Assembly: GCA_029975475.1 (NCBI GenBank) | Contig: JARKPB010000008.1 | Span: 1,178,001 to 1,242,000, forward strand | Length of the DNA: 64,000 nucleotides | Direction: 5' to 3' | Source of the DNA: Anaerolineaceae bacterium | Lineage (GTDB): Bacteria > Chloroflexota > Anaerolineae > Anaerolineales > Anaerolineaceae | Part shown: piece by piece, positions 35,260 to 43,096 of the stretch | Layout: each line of letters opens with the position of its first letter | Numbering within the stretch: position 1 is the first letter of the stretch | Notes under the pieces: model-generated | The model's database searches: none | Told to the model about the DNA's origin: nothing | Seen by the model: the letters and a program-made list of their open reading frames with translations, nothing else | Program-made: the position numbers and the translations under genes

Positions 35260-36161
35260 TCTAAAAGCTCCTGCCCTGTGACCGTCTTGATAAAGATCTC
35301 GTCCAGGGTTGGCATGGCGATCTCGAATTGTTCCAGCACAACGCCGGCATTGACCAGATAGGCTAACACGGACTGCGGTTTAGCCTGGGGATCAAGGGTT
35401 AGCAGCTGGCTGCCGTTGCGGTTCTGCCGTCCCGTCACACCCGGGATCTGAGCTGGAAGGTCTGAGGCAGCCCGCACCAGCACCGCCTGATCGGCAAATT
35501 TTCGCCGAATCTCATCTAGCCCGCCGTAGAGAACCGAACTTCCCCGATGGATCAGCACCAGCCGGTCGCACAACTCTTCAACCTGGTTCATCTGATGCGT
35601 ACACATCACGATGGTTGTCCCGCGATCGCGTTCCTCGCGGAGTAAATCTTTGACCATCTGGGTATTCACCGGATCTAATGCGCTGAACGGTTCATCAATT
35701 ATCAAAATCTCCGGCTCGTGCGCCAGGGTGGCGATTAATTGCGCCTTCTGCTGCATGCCTTTGGACAGCTCTTTTAATTTTTTCTTTCGGTGTGGGGCAA
35801 GGTCAAATTTTTCCAGGTAGGCTTCAACCCTTCGATCCGATTCAGCCGGAGGTACGCCTTTCAGATTGGTCAGATAAACCAGACATTGCTGCAAAGGCAT
35901 ATCCTGATAAAGCCCGCGTTCTTCAGGTAAATAGCCAATGCGGTCTTTTTTTTCACTGGTCATCTCACCGCCCAGGACGGACACTTTGCCTGAATCTGGT
36001 TTGAAGATATCTAAAATAATGCGAATGGTTGTGGTTTTCCCGGCGCCATTTGGGCCAAGCAGGCCGAAAATCTCACCAGGGCTGACTTCAAAGCTGACAT
36101 CATTGACCGCCCGCATCGAACCGAAAGTTTTGACAATTTTATCGACAACAATTGTTGGCAT
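35256..36161 (-). CDS. ABC transporter ATP-binding protein (NatA-like)
   Basis: 301 residues. Walker A GPNGAGKTTTI, Q-loop region YLPEERGLY, signature LSKGMQQKAQLI, Walker B EILIIDEPFSALD, and the H-loop His in CTHQMNQ. A C-terminal DUF4162-like extension follows residue 220, as in NatA-type ATPases. It drives the two permeases encoded downstream. The ATG follows GAGGTGA. It lies in the cytosol at the membrane. Confidence 0.93.
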   Translation of the reverse strand: MPTIVVDKIVKTFGSMRAVNDVSFEVSPGEIFGLLGPNGAGKTTTIRIILDIFKPDSGKVSVLGGEMTSEKKDRIGYLPEERGLYQDMPLQQCLVYLTNLKGVPPAESDRRVEAYLEKFDLAPHRKKKLKELSKGMQQKAQLIATLAHEPEILIIDEPFSALDPVNTQMVKDLLREERDRGTTIVMCTHQMNQVEELCDRLVLIHRGSSVLYGGLDEIRRKFADQAVLVRAASDLPAQIPGVTGRQNRNGSQLLTLDPQAKPQSVLAYLVNAGVVLEQFEIAMPTLDEIFIKTVTGQELLE

Positions 36162-36293
36162 ATATTCACCTCGCCGGAAAATTCGCGCTTATTACCATTT
36201 TGATAGCTACAAGCGTACCAGATCGCATCTATATCTGTATTATCCGCATGGTCAGTCCCCCGCTGGTCGGTAGTACAGGAGTCCGCGCCAGAT

Positions 36294-36944
36294 TTACACC
36301 GGCCTGGACTTTTTATCCCTTAACAACAATAGCGGGCTGAGTAAAAGAACGGGCAGCAAAAAGTAGAACCAGCCCATTTGAAGCCGGGCGACCTCATAAG
36401 CGAAGAGGCCGCACACGAACAGGTCAATGGCTGCCCCGATCCACTTCACCTGCTGGTACCCCCGCGCCTGCAGAATACCAAGCAGAATAAACAACATACC
36501 GATGCCTGCTGGAAGCAGCGCCAGGTTATCCCGGTTCTGGATCACCCAGGTGCCTGGCTGGGGGATCGCAGGGCGGCCGGAAGCAGGTAACAGCAAAAAT
36601 ATCAGGGCGGCAAATACCAGGTAAACCACGCCGAGCAAATCCATCACCCCAAGGAAAGCCCGGCGCGGATCGTGCAGGACTTCGACAACTTCTTTGATTT
36701 CAGTTGTCTGGTCGCCGCGGGTTATCAGGATCAACCCGCCTTTAGAACGCAGTTTAATTTTTTCAGATTTTGTGATAGGGACTTCAAAACCGCGCCTCAG
36801 GGTTGCCCTGTCCGGAAGAATTATCACCTTTCGCTGATTCAACTTGACCTCCGCGTTGCGCAGGTCTTCTCCGCGGTATTCAATCGTAATAATCTTTGTG
36901 CCAGACGGGTTCAACGGGATTCGGATGATACGCAGATCAGTCAT
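36294..36944 (-). CDS. Predicted membrane protein, unknown function
   Basis: 216 residues. The first 90 are soluble and beta-rich, with basic patches (KLNQRKVIILPDRATLRRGF). Four hydrophobic helices follow (about residues 100-120, 140-160, 165-185, 190-208) and a basic C-terminal end. The ATG was chosen for GGAGTG seven bases upstream; a longer frame would start inside the divergent promoter region. A TACAAT with TGT in front on the minus strand may be its promoter. No family recognised. It is not clearly part of the ABC operon, from which it is separated by 132 bases. Confidence 0.65.
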   Translation of the reverse strand: MTDLRIIRIPLNPSGTKIITIEYRGEDLRNAEVKLNQRKVIILPDRATLRRGFEVPITKSEKIKLRSKGGLILITRGDQTTEIKEVVEVLHDPRRAFLGVMDLLGVVYLVFAALIFLLLPASGRPAIPQPGTWVIQNRDNLALLPAGIGMLFILLGILQARGYQQVKWIGAAIDLFVCGLFAYEVARLQMGWFYFLLPVLLLSPLLLLRDKKSRPV

Positions 36945-37039
36945 GTGCCACTCCATCTTCAAATAAAACAATTGTAACATGCCGAGAATTGCCGGAACGG
37001 CTGGATGGCCAATCGGCATCTCGCTGGATTAGAATTGGA

Positions 37040-37045
37040 TAAAAT
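37040..37045 (+). promoter_or_regulatory. -10 box for a probably leaderless kinase transcript
   Basis: TAAAAT ends seven bases before the ATG at 37053, with no ribosome-binding site between. No convincing -35 box. Confidence 0.4.
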
Positions 37046-37052
37046 TAACCCT

Positions 37053-39239
37053 ATGAAAACCCAACGGTTGGCGCCTTATGCGATCATCTTTCTGATGATC
37101 CTGATCTTCAAATGGACCATTCCCCAATCCATACCGGCCGGCCAATGGGTGGGCTGGCTGCTGGGTTTGATTCCATTCGCCCTGGCCGCAGTGTACAACT
37201 GGTTTGCGTCTTCAAGAATCGCAGACCTGCGCTTCATCCTCGCCTGGCGCTGTCTGATTTTTGGTTTCGTTTTTTTATTCCTGGCTGTTTTGTTGAGAGA
37301 ATTCCCAGCCAGAGATACGATCACAGGCGTTGATATTCAGCGTTGGTCCGATCTGCTAACCATCAGCGGCCATCTCACAATTACCGTTGGTTTACTGCTT
37401 CACCCGCACACCATCCGTCAGGTAACGCCTTTCAGCGTGCGCTCGGAAGGCTGGCTGCGTCTCAGGCTTGAGCTCTTGATCATATCCGCCGCTGCGGTGA
37501 CCCTGATCTGGGGGGTGCTGATCCAACCCGCCTTGCCGCTGGCGCAAAGATTGCCCCCACCGGACTGGGGAGCATACCTGATCCCGCTGATGGATTTTTT
37601 TGTCCTGACAATCCTGGCGAATATCTTTCTGGCCACGCGTCCCACGAACCTTTCTCCCGCTCTGGGCTGGATCACCGTTTCTTATTCTGCCTTCGCAATC
37701 ACGGACGTCGTTTACAGCTTGCAGCGGCTGCAGGGGAATTTTCAGCCCGCAGGATCTCTGGGCGCGGGCTGGATGATGGCCGCGGCAGGATTTTACTTGG
37801 CAGGGCGAACGGTGGATCGCTCTGCTCCGGCTTTTACTGGACTGAAAGAAGGCAGCCGGCTGCTGGCTTTTGCTGAACGCCTTCAGGGATCCCTGCCGGT
37901 CACAGCGGTGTTCACAGTTGGCGTGTACGCGTTTTTTAACTGGCAAATCCTTCAACAGGGAGACACACTGCCGTTATGGGCGACTGTGGTGCTCGGGTTG
38001 TTATTGATCGCCCGGCAGAGTCTGCGAGCCGGGGAAATTGAATATGAACAATACACCTCGCTGGTGAACGGGGTGGCTGAACCGGCGTTTTTTTGCGATG
38101 CCAGCGGTCGGTTCCAGCTGGTGAACCCGGCATTACTGTCCGCCAGCGGTTACGCTGGCCCGGCGGATTTGCTTGGGCAGCCTATGGAGATTCTGTTCGG
38201 GTCAAAACAAGCCGCGCAAGTATTAAAAGAGGGATTAAGCTCGCCCGCTGCGGGTTTTTCTGGTGAAATTGAGCTGATCACAGCCGACAAACGAACACTG
38301 CCCGTTTTTCTCTCGCTTCGGCCGTTATTTGTTGGAACGCGCAGTAAACAGTGGCTCGCCGGGACAGCCCACGACTTAAGCCTGCAGAAAAAACAGCAGC
38401 AAGCGTTACAGCAAGCCCTGAAGCAGGTCGATAAAGCCCGCAATGAACTGCAAGAACTAAACCGCTCTCTGGAAGCCAGAGTGGCAGAGAAAACCACCAG
38501 CCTGACCACAGCGCTGCAGCAGCTGGAAAAGCAGAATATTGAATTACAGCAGCTGGACCAATTAAAGTCTGACTTTGTTTCATTGGTCTCCCACGAGCTG
38601 CGCGCGCCGCTGACCAATATCTCGGCTGGGATGCAGTTATTAAATTCATCCAATCAGGTTCCCGAGGCAGTTCGAGAGAAATTCCGGCTTATTCAGGCTG
38701 AAATCGAGCGGTTAAGCCATTTTGTTGAAACAATCCTGGACCTGTCCGCTTTAGACGCCGGGAAACTGCCCCTGTATCCAACCCCGCTGGCGTTGAACAG
38801 CATCTTTCGCACGGTATCTCAATCACTGGCGCATCGACCCGGTGCTGAGCGAATATCCTGGGAAGATGCCAAGGATTTACCGGCCGTTTTTGCCGATGAA
38901 AAAGCGCTCGGCTCGATCCTCTTTCACCTGCTGGATAATGCCCTGAAGTATGCTCCTGCCGGTGTGATCTCGGTGAAAGCTAAGGCGGGAGAAAAACAGA
39001 TGGTAATCACCGTCCAGGATCAGGGACCTGGCTTTGATCAGCAGGAGAAGGCATTAATATTTGACCCGTTTTATCGAACCGACAGCCGCGATTCACGGAA
39101 GACTTATGGGCACGGCCTGGGCCTGTATATTGTAAAACGGCTGGCACAGGCGATGAACGGCACGATCAGCGCGGACAACCACCCGGAGGGCGGGGCGATC
39201 TTCACCCTGACCCTGCCGCTGGCAGACACGCAGGTTTAA
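37053..39239 (+). CDS. Membrane-bound PAS sensor histidine kinase
   Basis: 728 residues. Residues 1-310 hold about eight to ten membrane helices. A PAS domain follows (about 320-435, YEQYTSLVNGVAEPAFFCD), then a coiled coil and the H-box VSHELRAPLTNIS with the phosphorylated His near residue 514. The ATPase domain has N-box LLDNALKYAP, G1 VQDQGPGFD and G2 GHGLGLYIVKRLAQ. The partner is almost certainly the OmpR-type regulator 95 bases downstream. The signal is unknown; the PAS domain might bind a ligand or heme. Confidence 0.92.
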   Translation: MKTQRLAPYAIIFLMILIFKWTIPQSIPAGQWVGWLLGLIPFALAAVYNWFASSRIADLRFILAWRCLIFGFVFLFLAVLLREFPARDTITGVDIQRWSDLLTISGHLTITVGLLLHPHTIRQVTPFSVRSEGWLRLRLELLIISAAAVTLIWGVLIQPALPLAQRLPPPDWGAYLIPLMDFFVLTILANIFLATRPTNLSPALGWITVSYSAFAITDVVYSLQRLQGNFQPAGSLGAGWMMAAAGFYLAGRTVDRSAPAFTGLKEGSRLLAFAERLQGSLPVTAVFTVGVYAFFNWQILQQGDTLPLWATVVLGLLLIARQSLRAGEIEYEQYTSLVNGVAEPAFFCDASGRFQLVNPALLSASGYAGPADLLGQPMEILFGSKQAAQVLKEGLSSPAAGFSGEIELITADKRTLPVFLSLRPLFVGTRSKQWLAGTAHDLSLQKKQQQALQQALKQVDKARNELQELNRSLEARVAEKTTSLTTALQQLEKQNIELQQLDQLKSDFVSLVSHELRAPLTNISAGMQLLNSSNQVPEAVREKFRLIQAEIERLSHFVETILDLSALDAGKLPLYPTPLALNSIFRTVSQSLAHRPGAERISWEDAKDLPAVFADEKALGSILFHLLDNALKYAPAGVISVKAKAGEKQMVITVQDQGPGFDQQEKALIFDPFYRTDSRDSRKTYGHGLGLYIVKRLAQAMNGTISADNHPEGGAIFTLTLPLADTQV

Positions 39240-39294
39240 TTTCCTGTCAGTCATCCATATTTTTTATACCATTTGACAGTAGATGTTTCCCTTA

Positions 39295-39331
39295 GATTAA
39301 ATTAGGATTAAAATGAGGCAGGTTCGATTAA
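39295..39331 (+). repeat. Three GATTAA repeats before the response regulator gene
   Basis: GATTAA occurs at 39295-39300, 39306-39311 and 39326-39331, in register at 11 and 20 bases, close to one and two helical turns. OmpR-family regulators bind direct repeats with such spacing. A TTGACA lies just upstream (39274-39279). Confidence 0.5.
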
Positions 39332-39334
39332 GAG

Positions 39335-40030
39335 ATGACCGGTAAAGAAAAAGCCCGTATCTTACTGGTAGATGATGACTCGACCCTGTTGAAATTTCTG
39401 GGTGAATTTCTTCAGGAAGAAGGCTTCGAGGTCATTCCCGCTGAAAGCGGTCCAGAAGCCCTGCGGGCAGCCTACCAACACCAACCCAACCTGGCGATCC
39501 TGGATGTGATGATGCCCGGGATGGACGGATGGGAATTGACCGCCCGCCTGCGCGAATTAACCGATTTACCCATCATCCTGCTCTCCGGAAAAACCGCTGA
39601 GGAAGACAAACTGCGCGGCTTTAAGCTGGGGATTGATGATTACGTAACCAAACCGTTCAGCTTCGCGGAACTGTCAGCCCGAATCGCTTCAGTGCTACAC
39701 CGTGCTCAGGCTGCTCCTCCGCAAGGGCGGAGGATGTTACTAATTGGTGATCTGCAGGTTGATCTGGATCGGAGAGAAGTGCTCCGAAACGGCGCGCTCG
39801 TCGCCCTCACGCCCACCGAATTTCGCCTGCTCGAAGTACTGGCACGAGAACGAGGGCATGCCATCAGTGAAGAGAATCTCTTAAGACTGGTCTGGGGCAG
39901 CAGCGGCGCCGTAGACCCGATCGCTTTACGCCGGTATGTTTACCTGCTTCGGCAGAAGATTGAACCAGATCCCGCCAATCCGCGGCATATTATCACGATT
40001 CGAGGTTACGGATACCGATTGGAGATATAA
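39335..40030 (+). CDS. OmpR/PhoB-family response regulator
   Basis: 231 residues. The receiver domain has DDD at 13-15, the phosphorylation site Asp57 in LAILDVMMPG, Ser84 in the LLSG switch position and Lys106 in VTKPF. The C-terminal winged helix (about 135-230) has LTPTEFRLLEVLARE and ends in RGYGYRLEI, the standard OmpR-type DNA-binding domain. It is likely phosphorylated by the upstream kinase. It is followed by a ferredoxin-like gene three bases later, which may be a target or partner. Confidence 0.95.
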   Translation: MTGKEKARILLVDDDSTLLKFLGEFLQEEGFEVIPAESGPEALRAAYQHQPNLAILDVMMPGMDGWELTARLRELTDLPIILLSGKTAEEDKLRGFKLGIDDYVTKPFSFAELSARIASVLHRAQAAPPQGRRMLLIGDLQVDLDRREVLRNGALVALTPTEFRLLEVLARERGHAISEENLLRLVWGSSGAVDPIALRRYVYLLRQKIEPDPANPRHIITIRGYGYRLEI

Positions 40031-40032
40031 GC

Positions 40033-40617
40033 ATGCCAGTTACCCACAGCAGCAGCATTGAAGAAAGCGAGATCCAAGAAAAAAGCAGCCCGATTCATTA
40101 TGTCGCCACCCACGAACAGGCCTGGGAATTGATCAAAGCCCACGACCAGTTCTGGGTATGCAACTGCGGATGCAGGGAAAATCGGGGTAAGTGCGAGCGT
40201 TCACGGCTGGATGTGTGCCTGATGTTCACCGGGCAAGCCGCCCCATCGGGCTCAGGGATGCACGCCATATCTTTTGACGACGCCAGGCGGATTTTGCAGG
40301 AAGCGCGCCAGAAGATGCTTGTCGCCCGCCCGTTTCATGTGCCGGGCGACCCAACGAAGGTGGAAGGGATTTGTTTTTGCTGCGATGATTGCTGCGGATA
40401 TTTTTTGGACCCGACCGAAAAATGCGAGCCGGGAAATCTGGTCGAAGTCACAGACCACGCCCTTTGCACCCTGTGCGGCGATTGCGCGCCAGTCTGCTAT
40501 TTTCACGCCCGCCGGGTAGAAGATGGAAGGATGCGGATTTACCCGGACCGCTGTTACGGCTGCGGCCTGTGCGTGGATGTCTGCCTGTTGGGGGCAATTC
40601 GCATGGTTCCAAGATAA
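40033..40617 (+). CDS. Cys-rich protein with two 4Fe-4S clusters
   Basis: 194 residues. An N-terminal Cys-rich part has CNCGCRENRGKC, then CLMF, then ICFCCDDCCGYF. The C-terminal bacterial ferredoxin domain has CTLCGDCAPVC and CYGCGLCVDVC, binding two 4Fe-4S clusters. It lies three bases after the response regulator, so it is probably cotranscribed. The same Cys pattern recurs in the protein at 48416-49585. A role in electron transfer is likely, but the partner is not known. Confidence 0.85.
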   Translation: MPVTHSSSIEESEIQEKSSPIHYVATHEQAWELIKAHDQFWVCNCGCRENRGKCERSRLDVCLMFTGQAAPSGSGMHAISFDDARRILQEARQKMLVARPFHVPGDPTKVEGICFCCDDCCGYFLDPTEKCEPGNLVEVTDHALCTLCGDCAPVCYFHARRVEDGRMRIYPDRCYGCGLCVDVCLLGAIRMVPR

Positions 40618-40637
40618 TTAAGAACTTCACCGGTTAC

Positions 40638-40670
40638 AAAAGACCGCCGGTTACCCCGACGGTCTTTTTA
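40638..40670. terminator. Terminator between convergent genes
   Basis: AAAAGACCG (40638-40646) pairs with CGGTCTTTT (40660-40668), with T-runs at both ends. It can serve the ferredoxin gene and the zinc-ribbon gene. Confidence 0.85.
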
Positions 40671-40671
40671 T

Positions 40672-41472
40672 TCAAGCCTTACGGCCAATCAACAAGAACG
40701 GGGATATCACCATCCAGAGCAAGCCCAGAAGACAGATATAGGTCCCTGCCCCGGTCGTGGCGAAGACATCCGCCCACAGCAACATGGCAGCGTAAACGGT
40801 ATAGGCGTAGAAAGCAATCACCACCGCCAGACCAAGTAAAGCCAGCGGCATCGCCAGCCAGTTGATGACTTTTTTACCGATCAGGGTCAAGAGACCGATT
40901 AAAGCCGCCAGGGGAATGATGACCAGGGCGGTCATCAGCCCAACAATCACAGCCTGCTCCACCAAAAATGGATTGCTAAAATCCCAGCTGGAGAGATTTG
41001 CCAGCGATCCAATTCCATACAGCGCGAAGTGAAAACCAGAAGCAGATGCGACGGTATCCCAGGGTAGGAAGAAGCCAAGAACGGCAAGGATTGCGCCAAC
41101 CGCCGGAAGGCGCAGCAGCCACCCGGAAGCGCGGCGAACGGGCAGCGCTGCCGGGCCAGGATAAGCAGGTACAGGCGCCGGTGCGAAGGCGGAAGGCGCT
41201 ATCGGGGTAGGCAGCGGGGGTTGTTTCTGATAAGACGGCGAAGGAGCAGGGGGTGGGAAAGGCGCAGGCACGGGAGGGATGGGTTGAACCGGCTGCGGAA
41301 TATCTTGCTTTTGCTCTACAACCCGGGTGGCATAAGAGATGTCCGTCTGGGTGAAATTTTGGGTTTCCGGCGTCTCTGGTGGAGGGGCAGAATGTACTGC
41401 CAGAGGGAATCCGCAAAACATACAAAACTTAACCTCTCCGCTGATTTGCTTGCCGCAATTTGGACAAAACAT
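40672..41472 (-). CDS. Zinc-ribbon, proline-rich membrane protein
   Basis: 266 residues. The N-terminus is a double zinc ribbon (CPNCGKQI, CMFCGFPL). Residues about 30-115 are Pro/Ala/Gln-rich and disordered. About five membrane helices follow from residue 118. Such zinc-ribbon-linker-membrane proteins are frequent in Chloroflexota and Firmicutes; their function is unknown. The ATG follows AGGAGG. An upstream TTGCGG-16-TATACT on the minus strand is a possible promoter. Confidence 0.8.
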   Translation of the reverse strand: MFCPNCGKQISGEVKFCMFCGFPLAVHSAPPPETPETQNFTQTDISYATRVVEQKQDIPQPVQPIPPVPAPFPPPAPSPSYQKQPPLPTPIAPSAFAPAPVPAYPGPAALPVRRASGWLLRLPAVGAILAVLGFFLPWDTVASASGFHFALYGIGSLANLSSWDFSNPFLVEQAVIVGLMTALVIIPLAALIGLLTLIGKKVINWLAMPLALLGLAVVIAFYAYTVYAAMLLWADVFATTGAGTYICLLGLLWMVISPFLLIGRKA

Positions 41473-41625
41473 ACGAACCTCCTGCGAATGCGTTATCTAA
41501 TAGTATACAAAGAAGTCCGGAAGCCGCAACCTGATTTTCCACTTTTCTCTTGCGTTTACCGCTGCAAAAGAAGCAGCCTGTCATCCAGGGGAGCGGACTC
41601 TAAGTCTTGATACGTTCAAGTTTCC

Positions 41626-42381
41626 CTAGACCGCGCGCCAGATCTGATACAGCCCCAGGCGGCCGCCCTGCCCGTCCGATTCAAATTCTTCCAGCAGGGT
41701 AAAACCGGTTTGGTCTGCGAGGGCGGCCAGTTCGGCCCGGGTGAAAAGATGAACGTAGCGCAGGCCGGTTTGCCCGTCCTTAGAGCCGGGCTGGCGCCAA
41801 TCGAGGAGGGTGTCGCCTTCATCCAGGTAGCGCGCATCCACACCCACCGACTCCCAGGGCTGGACGCGCGCCATCAGGCGCGGACTGTGCTGGAACTGCC
41901 AGACAGAGAGGGCAAACCATGCCCCGCCAGGGATGAGACCGCGCGCCTGACGCAGCAACGCGAGGCGCGCAGATGTTGAGGGAATATGATGAAGGAAGGC
42001 GAAGGCGAGCAGCCCGTCATATTTTTCACCCAGCCCGGCGGCGCGCAGCCAGTCTGGATCGGCCAGATCGACCAAGGTGAAATGCACCTTGAGTCCAGGC
42101 GGCAGCAGCTCCATTTCCAGCATCGAGCGAGCCTCCTGCAGCAAGCCAGGCGAAAAATCCAGGCCGTGGTATTCACCCGTGCGCCCGGCGCGGATCCACT
42201 CGCCAGCCAGCGCGCCGGACCCGCAGCCCAGATCCAGCCAGCGGCCTCCGGCGGGCAGCATCTGCAGCACGCGGCGCACACCCGGTTGAATTCGGCGGCG
42301 GGTGGCGGCGAAATCCCCGGCGTGTTCAGCGTAAAACCGGCGGTTGATTTCCAGCAATCTGGACAGCGTTTCGCTATGCAT
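41626..42381 (-). CDS. Class I SAM-dependent methyltransferase
   Basis: 251 residues. Motif I is WLDLGCGSGALAGEW, acidic motif II is GLDFSPG, motif IV is FAFLHHIPS, followed by ARGLIPGGAWFAL. This is the Rossmann fold of class I methyltransferases. The region before the fold and the C-terminal extension resemble the Trm9/ALKBH8-like group that modifies wobble uridines, which would match the Elp3 gene just downstream on the opposite strand; this is an inference. The ATG follows GGGAGGG, while a longer frame would overlap the divergent gene. Confidence 0.85.
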   Translation of the reverse strand: MHSETLSRLLEINRRFYAEHAGDFAATRRRIQPGVRRVLQMLPAGGRWLDLGCGSGALAGEWIRAGRTGEYHGLDFSPGLLQEARSMLEMELLPPGLKVHFTLVDLADPDWLRAAGLGEKYDGLLAFAFLHHIPSTSARLALLRQARGLIPGGAWFALSVWQFQHSPRLMARVQPWESVGVDARYLDEGDTLLDWRQPGSKDGQTGLRYVHLFTRAELAALADQTGFTLLEEFESDGQGGRLGLYQIWRAV

Positions 42382-42442
42382 TTCGCCCTCCCTGATTACT
42401 ATAGCCTGAAGACCGTCAGGCGTCAAACCCCCTAGCGGTCCG

Positions 42443-42454
42443 GCAAAATTTTGC
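42443..42454. promoter_or_regulatory. 12-bp palindrome GCAAAATTTTGC
   Basis: A perfect palindrome sits between the divergent methyltransferase and DUF3267 genes, just upstream of the -10 box at 42464, where a -35 element would be. Confidence 0.4.
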
Positions 42455-42460
42455 GCTTTT

Positions 42461-42469
42461 TGGTAAGAT
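42461..42469 (+). promoter_or_regulatory. Extended -10 box for the DUF3267-elp3 transcript (leaderless)
   Basis: TGG precedes TAAGAT (42464-42469). The ATG begins six bases after the box. The only purine-rich stretch, GGGG, touches the start codon and is too close to act as a normal ribosome-binding site. Confidence 0.5.
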
Positions 42470-42475
42470 TGGGGC

Positions 42476-43096
42476 ATGGGCACTTCTCCTACAGTGGATG
42501 AACTGCAATATTCGGGCAGTTACCAGCTGCTTGAGCGGCTGGCTTTTGACCGGATTGTTCCCTTTATCTGGCGCTGGTACGCTCAACGGGCGAGCTGGAT
42601 CACCATTCTACATTTCGTTATGACGTTAATTCCATCTGTCTGGCTGGCAGCGGTCCTGCTGCGCGGGACTGACGGGAGCAGCCGGATGGCAGACCTTGCC
42701 CTGGGCTTGGCGGGATTTATCGCGGTGCTGCCCGCACATGAATTGATTCATGCAGCCGCTTTCAGGCTGGCCGGGGTCAAGGATATCCGCTTTGGTTTCA
42801 CGCTAAAAGAGATGACCTTTTACACGATCGCGCACCGCAGCCCGCTGAGCCAGCCTGCTTTTCCACTGGCGGCTCTGGCCCCAAACCTGATTTTGACTCC
42901 GCTGCTGCTGTGGGCAGCAATCACCCCGGGCTTGCGCATCCCGGGATTGACGCTGCTGGCGCTGCACACCTCGGCAGCCATGGGAGATATCGCGCTGGTG
43001 AATTATTTTTACCTGAACCGCGGGCGGCGGCTTTGGACCTACGACGACGCTGACCTGCGCGAGACCTACATCTACGCCAAGCGGGAGGATGAATGA
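42476..43096 (+). CDS. DUF3267 membrane zincin (putative metalloprotease)
   Basis: 206 residues. Four to five membrane helices; the HELIHA motif (HExxH) lies at the end of a helix near residue 83, as in site-2-protease-like and DUF3267 proteins. A conserved Asn-Asp region (MGDIALVNYFYLN) follows near residue 165 and could supply the third metal ligand. No substrate is known. The stop overlaps the elp3 start (ATGA). Confidence 0.8.
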   Translation: MGTSPTVDELQYSGSYQLLERLAFDRIVPFIWRWYAQRASWITILHFVMTLIPSVWLAAVLLRGTDGSSRMADLALGLAGFIAVLPAHELIHAAAFRLAGVKDIRFGFTLKEMTFYTIAHRSPLSQPAFPLAALAPNLILTPLLLWAAITPGLRIPGLTLLALHTSAAMGDIALVNYFYLNRGRRLWTYDDADLRETYIYAKREDE

